A stretch of 64,000 nucleotides of DNA, taken from the NCBI GenBank assembly GCA_027491335.1, contig JAIXWJ010000065.1:1-64000 (forward strand), written 5' to 3'. The notes below the pieces were generated by a model. It was not told the origin of the DNA. It worked only from the letters and a program-made list of their open reading frames with translations, and did not search any database. The position numbers were made by a program, and so were the translations under genes. Positions 26,814 through 35,236 of this stretch are shown piece by piece. How positions within the stretch are numbered: position 1 is the stretch's first letter; every line of letters begins with the position of its first letter. This DNA is from Actinomycetes bacterium. GTDB taxonomy: Bacteria; Actinomycetota; Acidimicrobiia; Acidimicrobiales; Ilumatobacteraceae.

Positions 26814-26833
26814 TATTGACCGCTGGGTTAGTT
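26814..26833. promoter_or_regulatory. Possible degenerate copy of the AACTAA-N8-TTAGTT operator
   Basis: TTAGTT at 26828-26833 extends to GGGTTAGTTTGG and matches the right half of the operators at 52201 and 53583; the left half, TATTGA, matches only 3 of 6 bases. It lies in the 209-bp gap between the phosphotransferase and the acyl-CoA synthetase. A 7-bp hairpin, CCGAGAT/ATCTCGG (26844-26866), follows. Confidence 0.3.
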
Positions 26834-26927
26834 TGGTCCAGTACCGAGATGACAGCATGATCTCGGGGTTTGTAGGGGAAGCGTGCGGGCGACCACTGGT
26901 CGCTCCCATGAAACGGGGGGTTTCGAC

Positions 26928-28553
26928 ATGTTGACGTATCCGAACATCTTCGAGGCGCACGCCGACGAGTTTCCGTCCGCGGTGGCCATTGCCTACGGGG
27001 ATCGCGAGATCACTTGGGCGCAGTACGACGCCGACGCGTCGCGTCTGGCCTCGGCGCTCACCGCGAACGGACTCGCTCGCGAGTCCAAGGTGGGCATGTT
27101 CATGTACAACTGCCCCGAGTACTTGATCACTCAGTTTGCTTCGTTCAAGCAGCGAATCACGCCCGTGAACGTGAACTATCGATACCTCGACGACGAGCTG
27201 TTGTATTTGCTCGAGAACGCCGATTGCGAGGCGGTCGTCTTCCATTCCAGCCTCGGCGATCGCATCGCTCGGGTGAAGGATCGATTGCCCAAGCTTCGTC
27301 TGCTCATCGAGGTGTCCGATGGGCCGTCGGCGAACGTCGACGGTGCGCTGGCGTGGGACGAGGTCATCGCCGCGCACGATCCCGCACCGCGCATCGAACG
27401 CGGTCTGGACGATCTCTACATGCTGTACACCGGTGGCACGACCGGCATGCCCAAGGGCGTGATGTATCACATGGGCAACTTCACCGCGGGTTTCCTGGGC
27501 TTCTACACGGCACCCATGGGACGCCCGCCGGTGGAGTCGGTTGCCGAGGTGACCGGCATGGCCAAGATGGTTCATGGTCTCGGCCAACCGGTTGCCACGC
27601 CGTGTTGCCCGTTGATGCACGGCACGGGCGTGTGGTTGGGTGGTCTGCTCCCGCATCTGGTGGCGGGCAAGGTCGTTCTTCTCGAGGGACGCAGCTTCGA
27701 TGCCGCCGAGTTGTTCCGTGCCGTCGAACGTCATCGCATCAGCACTCTGGTGATCGTCGGCGACGCCTTCGCGCGCCCCATGGTGCAAGCTCTTCGTGCG
27801 CAGGCCGACAGTGGTCGGCCGTTCGACACCTCGTCCATCACCACGATCGTTTCGACCGGCGCGATGTTCTCGGCCGAGGTAAAGGCCGAGATGTTCGAGC
27901 ACCTGCCCGGAGCCGTCGTGATGGACATTCTGGGTTCGAGCGAAGGGGGCATGGGTCAGACCATGGCCACCAAGGCCAACGTGAACACCACCGCGAAGTT
28001 CGGGGCGATGCCCACCACGAGAGTCATCAACCTCGACACCGGACTCGAAGTGGTTCCGGGTTCCGGAGAGCAGGGCATGGTCGGTGTGAGCGGCCCCGGT
28101 ATTCCGGTCGGGTACTACAAGGACCCCGAGAAGTCGGCGCGCACGTTCCGCGAGGTGGCCGGCGTGCGGTACAGCTTCCCCGGAGACATGGCGGTCGTGG
28201 AAGCCGACGGCACCATCACCTTGCTCGGACGTGGTTCGAATTGCATCAACACCGCCGGAGAGAAGGTCTTCCCCGAAGAGGTGGAGGAAGCCGTCAAGAC
28301 GCATCCCGACCTGGCGGACTGTCTGGTGTTCGGTGTCGCCGACGAGAAGTACGGCCAACGCGTGGTGGGGGTGGCCTCCGTCGCTCCCGGTCGCACTCAG
28401 CCCACAGCCGACGCGGTGATCGCCCACACCAAGACGAAGTTGTCCAGTTACAAGGTTCCCAAGCAACTGGTCTTCGTGACTACCGTTCCTCGCGCACCAA
28501 ACGGCAAGGCCGATTACGTGTCGGCCAAGGCGTTGTTCGAGAAGGAGCAATAG
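26928..28553 (+). CDS. Acyl-CoA synthetase (AMP-binding, ANL superfamily)
   Basis: 541 residues. The AMP-binding P-loop YTGGTTGMPKGV, central GSSEGGMGQT motif (A5-type), FPGDMAVVEADG and the hinge/C-terminal GRGSNCINTAGEKVFPEEVE and PNGKADY lysine motif are all present. It activates a carboxylic acid as CoA thioester. ATG 26928 follows a G-run. It abuts a Rieske oxygenase gene (28554) with no spacer, so the acid may be produced or consumed alongside that hydroxylation. Confidence 0.9.
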   Translation: MLTYPNIFEAHADEFPSAVAIAYGDREITWAQYDADASRLASALTANGLARESKVGMFMYNCPEYLITQFASFKQRITPVNVNYRYLDDELLYLLENADCEAVVFHSSLGDRIARVKDRLPKLRLLIEVSDGPSANVDGALAWDEVIAAHDPAPRIERGLDDLYMLYTGGTTGMPKGVMYHMGNFTAGFLGFYTAPMGRPPVESVAEVTGMAKMVHGLGQPVATPCCPLMHGTGVWLGGLLPHLVAGKVVLLEGRSFDAAELFRAVERHRISTLVIVGDAFARPMVQALRAQADSGRPFDTSSITTIVSTGAMFSAEVKAEMFEHLPGAVVMDILGSSEGGMGQTMATKANVNTTAKFGAMPTTRVINLDTGLEVVPGSGEQGMVGVSGPGIPVGYYKDPEKSARTFREVAGVRYSFPGDMAVVEADGTITLLGRGSNCINTAGEKVFPEEVEEAVKTHPDLADCLVFGVADEKYGQRVVGVASVAPGRTQPTADAVIAHTKTKLSSYKVPKQLVFVTTVPRAPNGKADYVSAKALFEKEQ

Positions 28554-29999
28554 ATGACGACCATCGACGAAGGCGTCGGCGCGGCGCGCAGCAGTGGGCC
28601 CAGTGTTCAGGATCTTCTGGCGTCCGACTCGCGTCGGGTGCCCGAGTCATTGAAGGACCATTCGTACGTTCCGCAAGGCAGCGCGGACATCCCGAAGATT
28701 CGCTACACATCGAACGCATTCGCGGCCCTCGAGAACGAGTACCTCTGGACGCGCACCTGGCAAATGGCCTGCACGGCGGACGAACTTGCTCAACCCGGGG
28801 ATCACGTGGTCTACGACGTCGCCGATCAATCCGTGTTGGTGACCCGCACGAAGGACGGCTCCATTCGGGCGTATCACAACTCGTGTCTGCATCGCGGAAC
28901 GAAGTTGCGAACCGAGTCCGGTCGTGTGGCGTCGTTCCGTTGCCCCTTTCACGGTTGGCGATGGGACCTCGACGGCCAATTGACCGAGCTTCCCGCCGAA
29001 TGGGACTTTCCCCAGGTGTGGAACCAGCCGGACTCGTGCCTTCCCCAGGCCCAAGTGGCCGAGTGGGCCGGTTTCGTGTTCGTCAACCTCGATCCCGAGG
29101 CTCCATCGTTCGAAACGGTGGCGGCGAAATTGATCGAACACTTCGGACGCGACTTCCAGATGGAAAAGCGTTACAAAGCCTTCCACGCGGTGAAAGAGGT
29201 GCCGGCCAACTGGAAGGTGTGCATGGAGGCGTTCGCCGAGGGCTATCACGTCATCGCCACGCACCCGCAGATTCTCGAATTCGCCGGTGATGCGAACAGC
29301 GAGTACTCCATCTGGGAGGACTCCCCGTACGTCACCCGTTTCGTGAACGGGTTCGGAATCAAGAGCCCGCATCTCGGACCGTTGTCCGAACAACAGATCG
29401 CCGACGCGTACATCCGCTTCTCGGCCCGCGGCGCCAAGGGATCGGTGGAGGTGCCCGAGGGTCGCACGGCGCGCGAGGTGATGGCCGAATTGTTCCGCAC
29501 GATGATGGGTCAGTCGTTCGGTGTGGATCTGTCGGAAGTGTCGGACTCGGAGATCCTGGATGCGCAGCTGTACCACTTGTTCCCCGCGTTCGCTCCGTGG
29601 GCCGGTGTCGGGCAATCGCTCACGTACCGCTGGCGCCCCGGTCCCACGGCGGACACGTGCTACATGGACGTGTTGCGAATGCTTCCGGTGCCCGACGGAC
29701 AGGAACGGCCCGAGCCCGCACCGATGCAGGTGTTGCGACTCGAGCAGTCATGGCGCGAAGCACAGGGAATGGGTGGTCTCGCCGACGTGTTCGAACAGGA
29801 CATGGAGAACCTTCCCAAGGTTCAGTTGGGTCTGAAGATGACCGCCAAGCGCGCGAAGAAGGGCGTGAGCATGGGTCTGTATCAGGAGGCCCGCATGCGC
29901 CTGATCCACCGGCACATCGATCGCTTCATCCGCGAGGGTCTGACCACCGATGGTCGGGACACTTCGGAACTCGAACCATTCCTCGTTCCCGAGGGCTGA
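28554..29999 (+). CDS. Rieske 2Fe-2S ring-hydroxylating oxygenase, alpha subunit
   Basis: 481 residues. The Rieske domain has CLHRGTKLR and CPFHGWRWDLDG; the catalytic domain has NWKVCMEAFAEGYHVIATH with H-x4-H iron ligands. It is longer than the oxygenase at 11983 and only distantly similar. It starts directly after the acyl-CoA synthetase stop (TAG then ATG). No beta subunit or reductase is adjacent. Substrate unknown; aromatic or steroid-like compounds are plausible. Confidence 0.9.
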   Translation: MTTIDEGVGAARSSGPSVQDLLASDSRRVPESLKDHSYVPQGSADIPKIRYTSNAFAALENEYLWTRTWQMACTADELAQPGDHVVYDVADQSVLVTRTKDGSIRAYHNSCLHRGTKLRTESGRVASFRCPFHGWRWDLDGQLTELPAEWDFPQVWNQPDSCLPQAQVAEWAGFVFVNLDPEAPSFETVAAKLIEHFGRDFQMEKRYKAFHAVKEVPANWKVCMEAFAEGYHVIATHPQILEFAGDANSEYSIWEDSPYVTRFVNGFGIKSPHLGPLSEQQIADAYIRFSARGAKGSVEVPEGRTAREVMAELFRTMMGQSFGVDLSEVSDSEILDAQLYHLFPAFAPWAGVGQSLTYRWRPGPTADTCYMDVLRMLPVPDGQERPEPAPMQVLRLEQSWREAQGMGGLADVFEQDMENLPKVQLGLKMTAKRAKKGVSMGLYQEARMRLIHRHIDRFIREGLTTDGRDTSELEPFLVPEG

Positions 30000-30030
30000 G
30001 GGTTCGTCTCGACGTCTCGCGAAAACGAAT

Positions 30031-30378
30031 TCAGTCGAACGAAGCGCTGGCCTTGAAATCCGCGCCGTACACCGGGGCGGTCTTGTCGATGCGCAGCTTG
30101 CGGCTCACGGCGGACTTCAGCCCGTACCGGCCCAGCATGTCGCGCATGTTGTGGTAGTTCGGGTGATCGAAGTGGGCGGCGAGCGACGCCTCGTCGGCCC
30201 ACAGTTCATAGACCTGAATGTGATCGGGCACGCACGGATCGGCGGCGAAGCAATACACGAGGCAGCCGGGCTCCTCGTCGCGGGTGGCCTTCTGGAATCG
30301 AACCGATTCGGCGACCGCGGCGTCGCGCACGCTGGCGTCGTTGAGGGTGATCGATGCTTCGATGGCGATGAGACTCAT
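30031..30378 (-). CDS. Antibiotic biosynthesis monooxygenase (ABM)-like ferredoxin-fold protein
   Basis: 115 residues: an AIEASITL strand, a helix with ESVRFQKATRDEEPGCLVYCF and an IQVYELWADEASLAAHFDHPNY segment, the standard ABM/quinol-monooxygenase pattern. The start is ATG 30378, as the frame further upstream lacks domain features and overlaps the divergent dehydrogenase. It could modify quinol-like compounds without a cofactor; this is inferred from family only. Confidence 0.75.
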   Translation of the reverse strand: MSLIAIEASITLNDASVRDAAVAESVRFQKATRDEEPGCLVYCFAADPCVPDHIQVYELWADEASLAAHFDHPNYHNMRDMLGRYGLKSAVSRKLRIDKTAPVYGADFKASASFD

Positions 30379-30452
30379 GGTTCGACTGTAGGCGTTCGTG
30401 TCGATGCGATTCGCTGTCGTAGTGTCGAGGGCGTGTCGACGGGGGAGGGTGC

Positions 30453-31487
30453 ATGTTCGCGGCATTGATCACCGGCAGGGGTTCCCTGGAGATGGTGGAG
30501 TTTCCGGACCCGTCTCCGGCCACGAATGGTGTGGTGGTCGACATCTCGTATTGTGGAGTGTGCGGCACCGACGTGCACGCGTTCCAAAGCGGACAGCCTT
30601 ACAACCCGGCGATTTGCGGTCACGAGTGGGTGGGGCACGTGTCGGCGGTTGGCGCCGACGTGAAAGGTTTGGGCGACGGCGACCGAGTGGTGGTGGCGAT
30701 CGCCCCCGCGTGTGGTCGATGCGCGCCGTGTCGTGCGGGTCAATCGGATCGCTGCACCGTGTCCTTCTTGTCGGCGTTGGGCCGTGAACCGGGTGCACCA
30801 GCGCATGGTGGTTTCGCTCCTCGCATCGCGGTGGCGGCATCGCGCGTCGTGAAGGCTCATTCCGCATTGACCGACGAACAGGCGGCGCAGGTCGAACCAA
30901 CCACCGTCGCTTTTCATGCGGTGCGCCGCAGCGGCGTTCGTCTCGGAGACGTGGCGGTGGTGCAGGGGGCGGGACCCATCGGACTGGGAACCATGCAGTG
31001 GGTGCGAGCCGCCGGCGCCGGTGTCGTGATCGTGGTGGAACCCAACGAGCGGCGTCGATCGTTGGCCCGTGAACTGGGAGCGCATCACGTGGTGGAGCCG
31101 GGAGCGTCGGCCGACGAATTGGTGAAGGAACTCACGCACGGTCTCGGTGCCGACATCGTGTACGAATGCGTGGGTCGACCCTTCGCCGTTCAAAGCGCGG
31201 TCGATCTCGCGCGTCGTGGTGGTTCGATGTGCCTGATCGGTCTGGCCGACGAAAACGCCCCCATCAGTCCGGCCTCGTGGCTCATCAAGGAGATCGGCGT
31301 CACGTCGGCACTCGCCTACAACCACGAGGAGTTCGACATGGTGATGGGAATGATCGTCGATGGTCGCTTCCGCACCGAACCGTTGCACACGTCGACCGTC
31401 GGTCTCGACGGATTGGGTGCGGTGCTCGCCGATCTGGCCAGTGGTGAGTCGACGCAGACGAAGGTTCTGGTGGATCCGCGTCGCTGA
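30453..31487 (+). CDS. Zinc-dependent alcohol dehydrogenase family protein (MDR)
   Basis: 344 residues. Catalytic zinc ligands in YCGVCGTDVHAF and ICGHEWVG, structural zinc ligands in CGRCAPCRAGQSDRC, and the NAD(P) site VVQGAGPIGLGTMQ are all present. It oxidises a primary or secondary alcohol, or reduces the corresponding carbonyl; substrate unknown. It is divergent from the ABM-like gene and convergent with an SDR whose stop lies 5 nt away. Confidence 0.9.
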   Translation: MFAALITGRGSLEMVEFPDPSPATNGVVVDISYCGVCGTDVHAFQSGQPYNPAICGHEWVGHVSAVGADVKGLGDGDRVVVAIAPACGRCAPCRAGQSDRCTVSFLSALGREPGAPAHGGFAPRIAVAASRVVKAHSALTDEQAAQVEPTTVAFHAVRRSGVRLGDVAVVQGAGPIGLGTMQWVRAAGAGVVIVVEPNERRRSLARELGAHHVVEPGASADELVKELTHGLGADIVYECVGRPFAVQSAVDLARRGGSMCLIGLADENAPISPASWLIKEIGVTSALAYNHEEFDMVMGMIVDGRFRTEPLHTSTVGLDGLGAVLADLASGESTQTKVLVDPRR

Positions 31488-31491
31488 CGGC

Positions 31492-32346
31492 TCAGGCCTT
31501 TTCGCGAATGCCCGCCTCGCGCATGATGGCGGATTCCTGTCGATGGAATCGTCCGTCACCAGCCACGGTGGTGGTGCCGGCGTCCACGACGAGGGTGTGT
31601 CCGGTCACGTAGCGCGCCTCGTCACTGGCGAGGTACACGGCGGCGTTGGCGATGTCGACGGGGAGTCCGGCGATGCCCAACAACGAAGATTTCTCGATGT
31701 GGCTGGTGGCGACGTCCATGGCGTCGGCGTCACCGGTCATGACCGCCGACGTCATCGCGGTGACCGTGTTGCCCGGTGAAATGGCATTGACCCGAACACC
31801 GTGACGTGCCAACTCGGACGCGACGGATTTCGTGAGCCCGATGATGGCGTGTTTGCACGCGGTGTAGCAGTGGGGGCCGAGACCACCCATGATGCCCGCG
31901 GTACTGGAGGTGGAGATGATGACGCCTCCGTTCTGGGGGACCATCACCCGCGCCGCGTGCTTCATTCCGTGAAAGACGCCGTTCAGAAGAATGTCGACGG
32001 TGCGATTCCATTGGTCGCTGGAAGTGTCGGCGATGCGGCCGACGGCGCCCACGATCCCGGCGTTGTTGAACATGATGTCGAGCCGACCGAATTCGTTCAC
32101 GGCGGTGGTGACGGCATCGGACACCTGCGACTCGTCGGTGACGTCGCAGTGCACGTATCTGGTGGACTCACCCAATTCGGCGCACAGCGCGCGTCCTTTG
32201 TCGTCTTGCACGTCGGCGAGCACCACCTTGGCTCCCTCCTCGACGAATCGACGAGCCGTTCCTTCTCCGATTCCGCTGGCCGCTCCGGTGATGACCGCGA
32301 CCTTGCCGGCCAGACGGCCCCGTGCGGACGATTCGTTCCCCATCAT
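31492..32346 (-). CDS. SDR family oxidoreductase
   Basis: 284 residues: TGAASGIGEGTARRF, NNAGIVG, STSSTAG then YTACKHAIIGLTKS, and VTGHTLVVDAG. A 20-residue C-terminal tail (GDGRFHRQESAIMREAG) extends past the usual end. GGGGGAAG precedes tandem ATG codons at 32346 and 32343. An unpaired AACTAA half-site lies about 70 nt upstream at 32414-32419. Confidence 0.87.
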   Translation of the reverse strand: MMGNESSARGRLAGKVAVITGAASGIGEGTARRFVEEGAKVVLADVQDDKGRALCAELGESTRYVHCDVTDESQVSDAVTTAVNEFGRLDIMFNNAGIVGAVGRIADTSSDQWNRTVDILLNGVFHGMKHAARVMVPQNGGVIISTSSTAGIMGGLGPHCYTACKHAIIGLTKSVASELARHGVRVNAISPGNTVTAMTSAVMTGDADAMDVATSHIEKSSLLGIAGLPVDIANAAVYLASDEARYVTGHTLVVDAGTTTVAGDGRFHRQESAIMREAGIREKA

Positions 32347-32458
32347 TCTTCCCCCAACCTCGCTCGCCGTCCCTCGGTGGCGTCTGCGCTCACGATCTCG
32401 GCGATGCGATCCAAACTAATGCGCTCGAGACGGCCCGCGGTGTGCCAAGGTTCGACCC

Positions 32459-33151
32459 ATGATCGATGAGACACGATTCGGGGCCGAGTACCGCAACGCG
32501 CGAGTTCGAATGCAGGAACTGGCCAGTGGGTTGTCCGAGGATGATGGACGCCGCGTGGTCATGGCGTGCCCGGCATGGACGGTGAAGGACTTGTTCTCTC
32601 ACGTCACGGGGATCGCCGTTTCGTTGTCGGCGGGCGACTCACCATCGGGTGACACCCAAGCGTGGGTCGATGCCCAAGTGGAGAACCGTCGCGAGCGCAC
32701 GTTGGCCAGCGTGGTGGAAGAGTGGATGCAAGCCGGGCCGGGTTTCGAGACCATGATCGATTCCGCTCCGAAGGCTCTCTGGTCGCTGACGTACGACACG
32801 GTGGTTCACGAGCACGACCTTTTCACCGCGGTCGGTCGAGTCGGAGATCGTTCGTCGTCCGGAGTGGTGATGGCGGCCGAGTTGGGTCTCAAGCTGGTGA
32901 AGGGTGATCTGCGCACGCACGGGCTCCCGGCGCTTCGTGCGGTGGTCGATGGAGTCGAGCACGTGGTGGGAACCGGTGACCCCGCGCTGACCTTGCGGGC
33001 GTCCTCGTTCGAAACGCTGCGTCTGTTGGGTAGTCGACGAACGCTGGCCGAGTTGCTGGCGGCGGACTTCGAGGGCGACTTCGAAACGATGCGTCCGGGC
33101 ATTGTGCACATGGATCTCCCCGAGGTGAGTCTGGGCGAGGGCGCGCTCTAG
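32459..33151 (+). CDS. Mycothiol-dependent maleylpyruvate isomerase-type (DinB-fold) protein
   Basis: 230 residues resembling the actinobacterial TIGR03083 group, which uses a DinB-like four-helix bundle and a His-rich metal site. ACPAWTVKDLFSHVTGIA and the DTVVHEHDLFTAV segment provide the expected histidines. Members bind mycothiol or an unknown thiol and isomerise or transfer. It is divergent from the SDR at 31492-32346 and 48 nt upstream of another SDR on the same strand. Confidence 0.75.
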   Translation: MIDETRFGAEYRNARVRMQELASGLSEDDGRRVVMACPAWTVKDLFSHVTGIAVSLSAGDSPSGDTQAWVDAQVENRRERTLASVVEEWMQAGPGFETMIDSAPKALWSLTYDTVVHEHDLFTAVGRVGDRSSSGVVMAAELGLKLVKGDLRTHGLPALRAVVDGVEHVVGTGDPALTLRASSFETLRLLGSRRTLAELLAADFEGDFETMRPGIVHMDLPEVSLGEGAL

Positions 33152-33199
33152 GATCCGCTCAACGTTCCACCGTTTCGGTGGCCGCACAGGGGGGTAAGC

Positions 33200-34117
33200 A
33201 TGGGTCAGTTCTCCGGCAAGACGGTTCTCATCACCGGCGCGTCGTACGGCTTGGGCGAGGGGTTCGCCGAGGGCTTCGCCAAGGAAGGCGCCGATCTCGT
33301 TTTGACGGCGCGCAGCAAGGACATGTTGGAGGCGGTGGCCGAACGTTGTCGGGCGTTGGGTTCCAAGGTCACGGTGGTCACCGGCGACGTCGCCGTCGAG
33401 GAGGACGTTCTTCGAGTCGTGAAGACCGGCATCGAAGCTCACGGCAAGATCGACGTGTTGATCAACAACGCGGGAGTCAGCGACCTGCGCGGGCTGTCGG
33501 CCGAGCAGTACGACACGGCGACGTGGAACTGGATCATCTCCATCGATCTCACCGGCGCGTTCATGTTCCTGCGCGAGGTCGGCCGACACATGTTGGAGCG
33601 TCGTTCGGGCTCGATCGTGAACATCTGCTCGATCATGGGAAGCGGAGCGAACGAGAACAACATCATCGCCTACGCGGCCGCCAAGGGTGGCCTGCGCAAC
33701 GTCACCATGCAGGTGGGATGCGAATGGGCCGATCGCGGAGTTCGCGTGAACTCGGTGTCGCCCGGTTTCATCATCACCGAAATGGTCCGGCCCGCTCTCG
33801 AGGGAATGGGCATGGACAAGTGGATCGCCAGCCGCACTCCAATGCGTCGCATCGGAGAGTTGCACGAGATCGTCGGGCCGGTCATGTTCCTGGCCTCCGA
33901 TGCCGCCAGTTACATCACGGGCCATGATCTGTTGGTCGACGGTGGCACCAATTCGGCCAATGGCTATTACCAGATCCCGCCGATTCACCAGGAGTGGAAC
34001 AAGGCGACGACACCGCGAGTCGGAGAGGGATATCCGGGAGTCCAGCCGCGTCCCGATTGGTATCAGATCATGGAGAACGGCATCCCGGGTCTGCACTACC
34101 CGTTGCCCGAGGCCTGA
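33200..34117 (+). CDS. SDR family oxidoreductase with C-terminal extension
   Basis: 305 residues: TGASYGLGEGFAEGF, NNAGVS, NICSIMG then YAAAKGGLRNVT, and ITGHDLLVDGGTNS. A tail of about 50 residues after the usual end carries Trp, Tyr and Pro (EWNKATTPRVGEGYPGVQ) and may cover the active site or mediate oligomers. Substrate unknown. Confidence 0.87.
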   Translation: MGQFSGKTVLITGASYGLGEGFAEGFAKEGADLVLTARSKDMLEAVAERCRALGSKVTVVTGDVAVEEDVLRVVKTGIEAHGKIDVLINNAGVSDLRGLSAEQYDTATWNWIISIDLTGAFMFLREVGRHMLERRSGSIVNICSIMGSGANENNIIAYAAAKGGLRNVTMQVGCEWADRGVRVNSVSPGFIITEMVRPALEGMGMDKWIASRTPMRRIGELHEIVGPVMFLASDAASYITGHDLLVDGGTNSANGYYQIPPIHQEWNKATTPRVGEGYPGVQPRPDWYQIMENGIPGLHYPLPEA

Positions 34118-34140
34118 CCGAGTCGGGTTTCCGAACTCGT

Positions 34141-34653
34141 TCAGTTGTCGGGCGTGATTCGGGGCGACGGTTCGAAGGTTCCCGAAGCGAACGCGTTGCT
34201 GATTCGTTCGATCGTGTCCCAATCGTGCGTCAGCGCTCGATGCGAGATGCGCCAGTCGTCGCCTCGGCGTTCGAATCGGTCGAAGTAGCGGCCGCAGAAC
34301 TTCTCGAGATACTCGCCGTCGTCGTCGCGGCATCGGTGCCACGCCAACACCTGCGTCTCGACGTCGGCGGTCGTCTCCGACGTGAACACGATGTGCGGTG
34401 GTGAGCAGAAGTGGGTCGTGGACAACGTGCGTCGACGCAGACGCTCGGTGACCAGACGAGCGAAGTCCACTCCGAGTCCGACGAACGATCCGTGATCGTC
34501 GGTCGCGTCGGGATGGTAAACCGAGGCCACCAGATCGGCGTCGCAACGATCGACGCCGCGGCAATAGTCGAGGAGGCAGCGCTGGATGGCCAGAACGGCC
34601 ATCGACGCCTCGGCCGGTTCCAATGGCCCACGGGCCGCACTCTCGCTGGTCAC
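34141..34653 (-). CDS. NTF2/SnoaL-like family protein
   Basis: About 170 residues, cone-shaped alpha+beta fold. IQRCLLDYCRGVDRCDADLVASVY is the helical start, shown here as LLDYCRGVDRCDADL, then YHPDATDDHGSF, HIVFTSETTADVETQ and ISHRALTHDWD. The group includes scytalone-dehydratase-like and ring-hydroxylation small-subunit-like proteins. The start is uncertain: GTG 34653 (170 residues) or ATG 34602 (153). Confidence 0.72.
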   Translation of the reverse strand: MTSESAARGPLEPAEASMAVLAIQRCLLDYCRGVDRCDADLVASVYHPDATDDHGSFVGLGVDFARLVTERLRRRTLSTTHFCSPPHIVFTSETTADVETQVLAWHRCRDDDGEYLEKFCGRYFDRFERRGDDWRISHRALTHDWDTIERISNAFASGTFEPSPRITPDN

Positions 34654-34783
34654 GAGGGCAGGGTAACCGTGTCGGGCCCCGTGATTCTCGGGAGTCGCTT
34701 GGTGACTTTCTGACGGGTCGCGTTCACTAAGGTCGGATCGTCGACGCGAAGCGGGGTTCGCGTCGGGACGTGGAGGGGGAGTC

Positions 34784-35209
34784 ATGTCGCAAGTGCCGGT
34801 GACCGAAGGGGTCTTCACGTGGCCGTCCGACAGTCCGCAGTTGATCGGTAGTCGTTGCGTGGCCTGTGGCAATCACATGTTCCCGGTCCAACAGGGATGT
34901 CCGAAGTGCACGGCCGCCGAAACGGAAGAGGTTCTTCTCGGTCGTCGGGGAACGTTGTGGACGTGGACCGTCCAAGGTTTCCCGCCCAAGGCGCCTCCAT
35001 ACGCCGGCAACGTGGATCCCAAGACGTTCGAGGCTTTCGGCGTGGGTTACGTGGAACTGCCGGGTCAATTGAAGGTCGAGTCGCGTCTCACCGAGGCCGA
35101 CCCCGAAAAGTTGAGAATCGGAATGGAGATGGAGCTCGTCATCGTGCCCCTCTCCAAGGATTCCGATGGAAATGAGATCGTCACCTTCGCGTTCGCGCCG
35201 GTGGCCTGA
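34784..35209 (+). CDS. Zn-ribbon/OB-fold (DUF35) protein, thiolase-like partner
   Basis: 141 residues: a rubredoxin-like zinc ribbon with CVACGNHMF and GCPKC (two C-x2-C pairs) followed by an OB fold (RGTLWTWTVQGFPPKAPP, GYVELPGQLKVESRL). DUF35 proteins bind acyl-CoA and act as obligatory subunits of thiolase-fold enzymes; in steroid side-chain degradation a DUF35 domain pairs with an Ltp-type retro-aldolase. The thiolase-like gene follows 27 nt later, which fits. Confidence 0.88.
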   Translation: MSQVPVTEGVFTWPSDSPQLIGSRCVACGNHMFPVQQGCPKCTAAETEEVLLGRRGTLWTWTVQGFPPKAPPYAGNVDPKTFEAFGVGYVELPGQLKVESRLTEADPEKLRIGMEMELVIVPLSKDSDGNEIVTFAFAPVA

Positions 35210-35236
35210 GTCGTCGTAACGGGAGAGGGAGCGCAC

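Noticed and set aside
26715-29290. Long frames on both strands over the acyl-CoA synthetase and Rieske genes (611 and 758 residues)
   Set aside because: Arg/His/Gly-rich shadows of GC-rich coding sequence, with no family features, overlapping two clear enzymes.
34714-34760. CACTAAGGTCGG before the DUF35 gene as another operator copy
   Set aside because: Only one half-site; no symmetric partner at 8-bp spacing.
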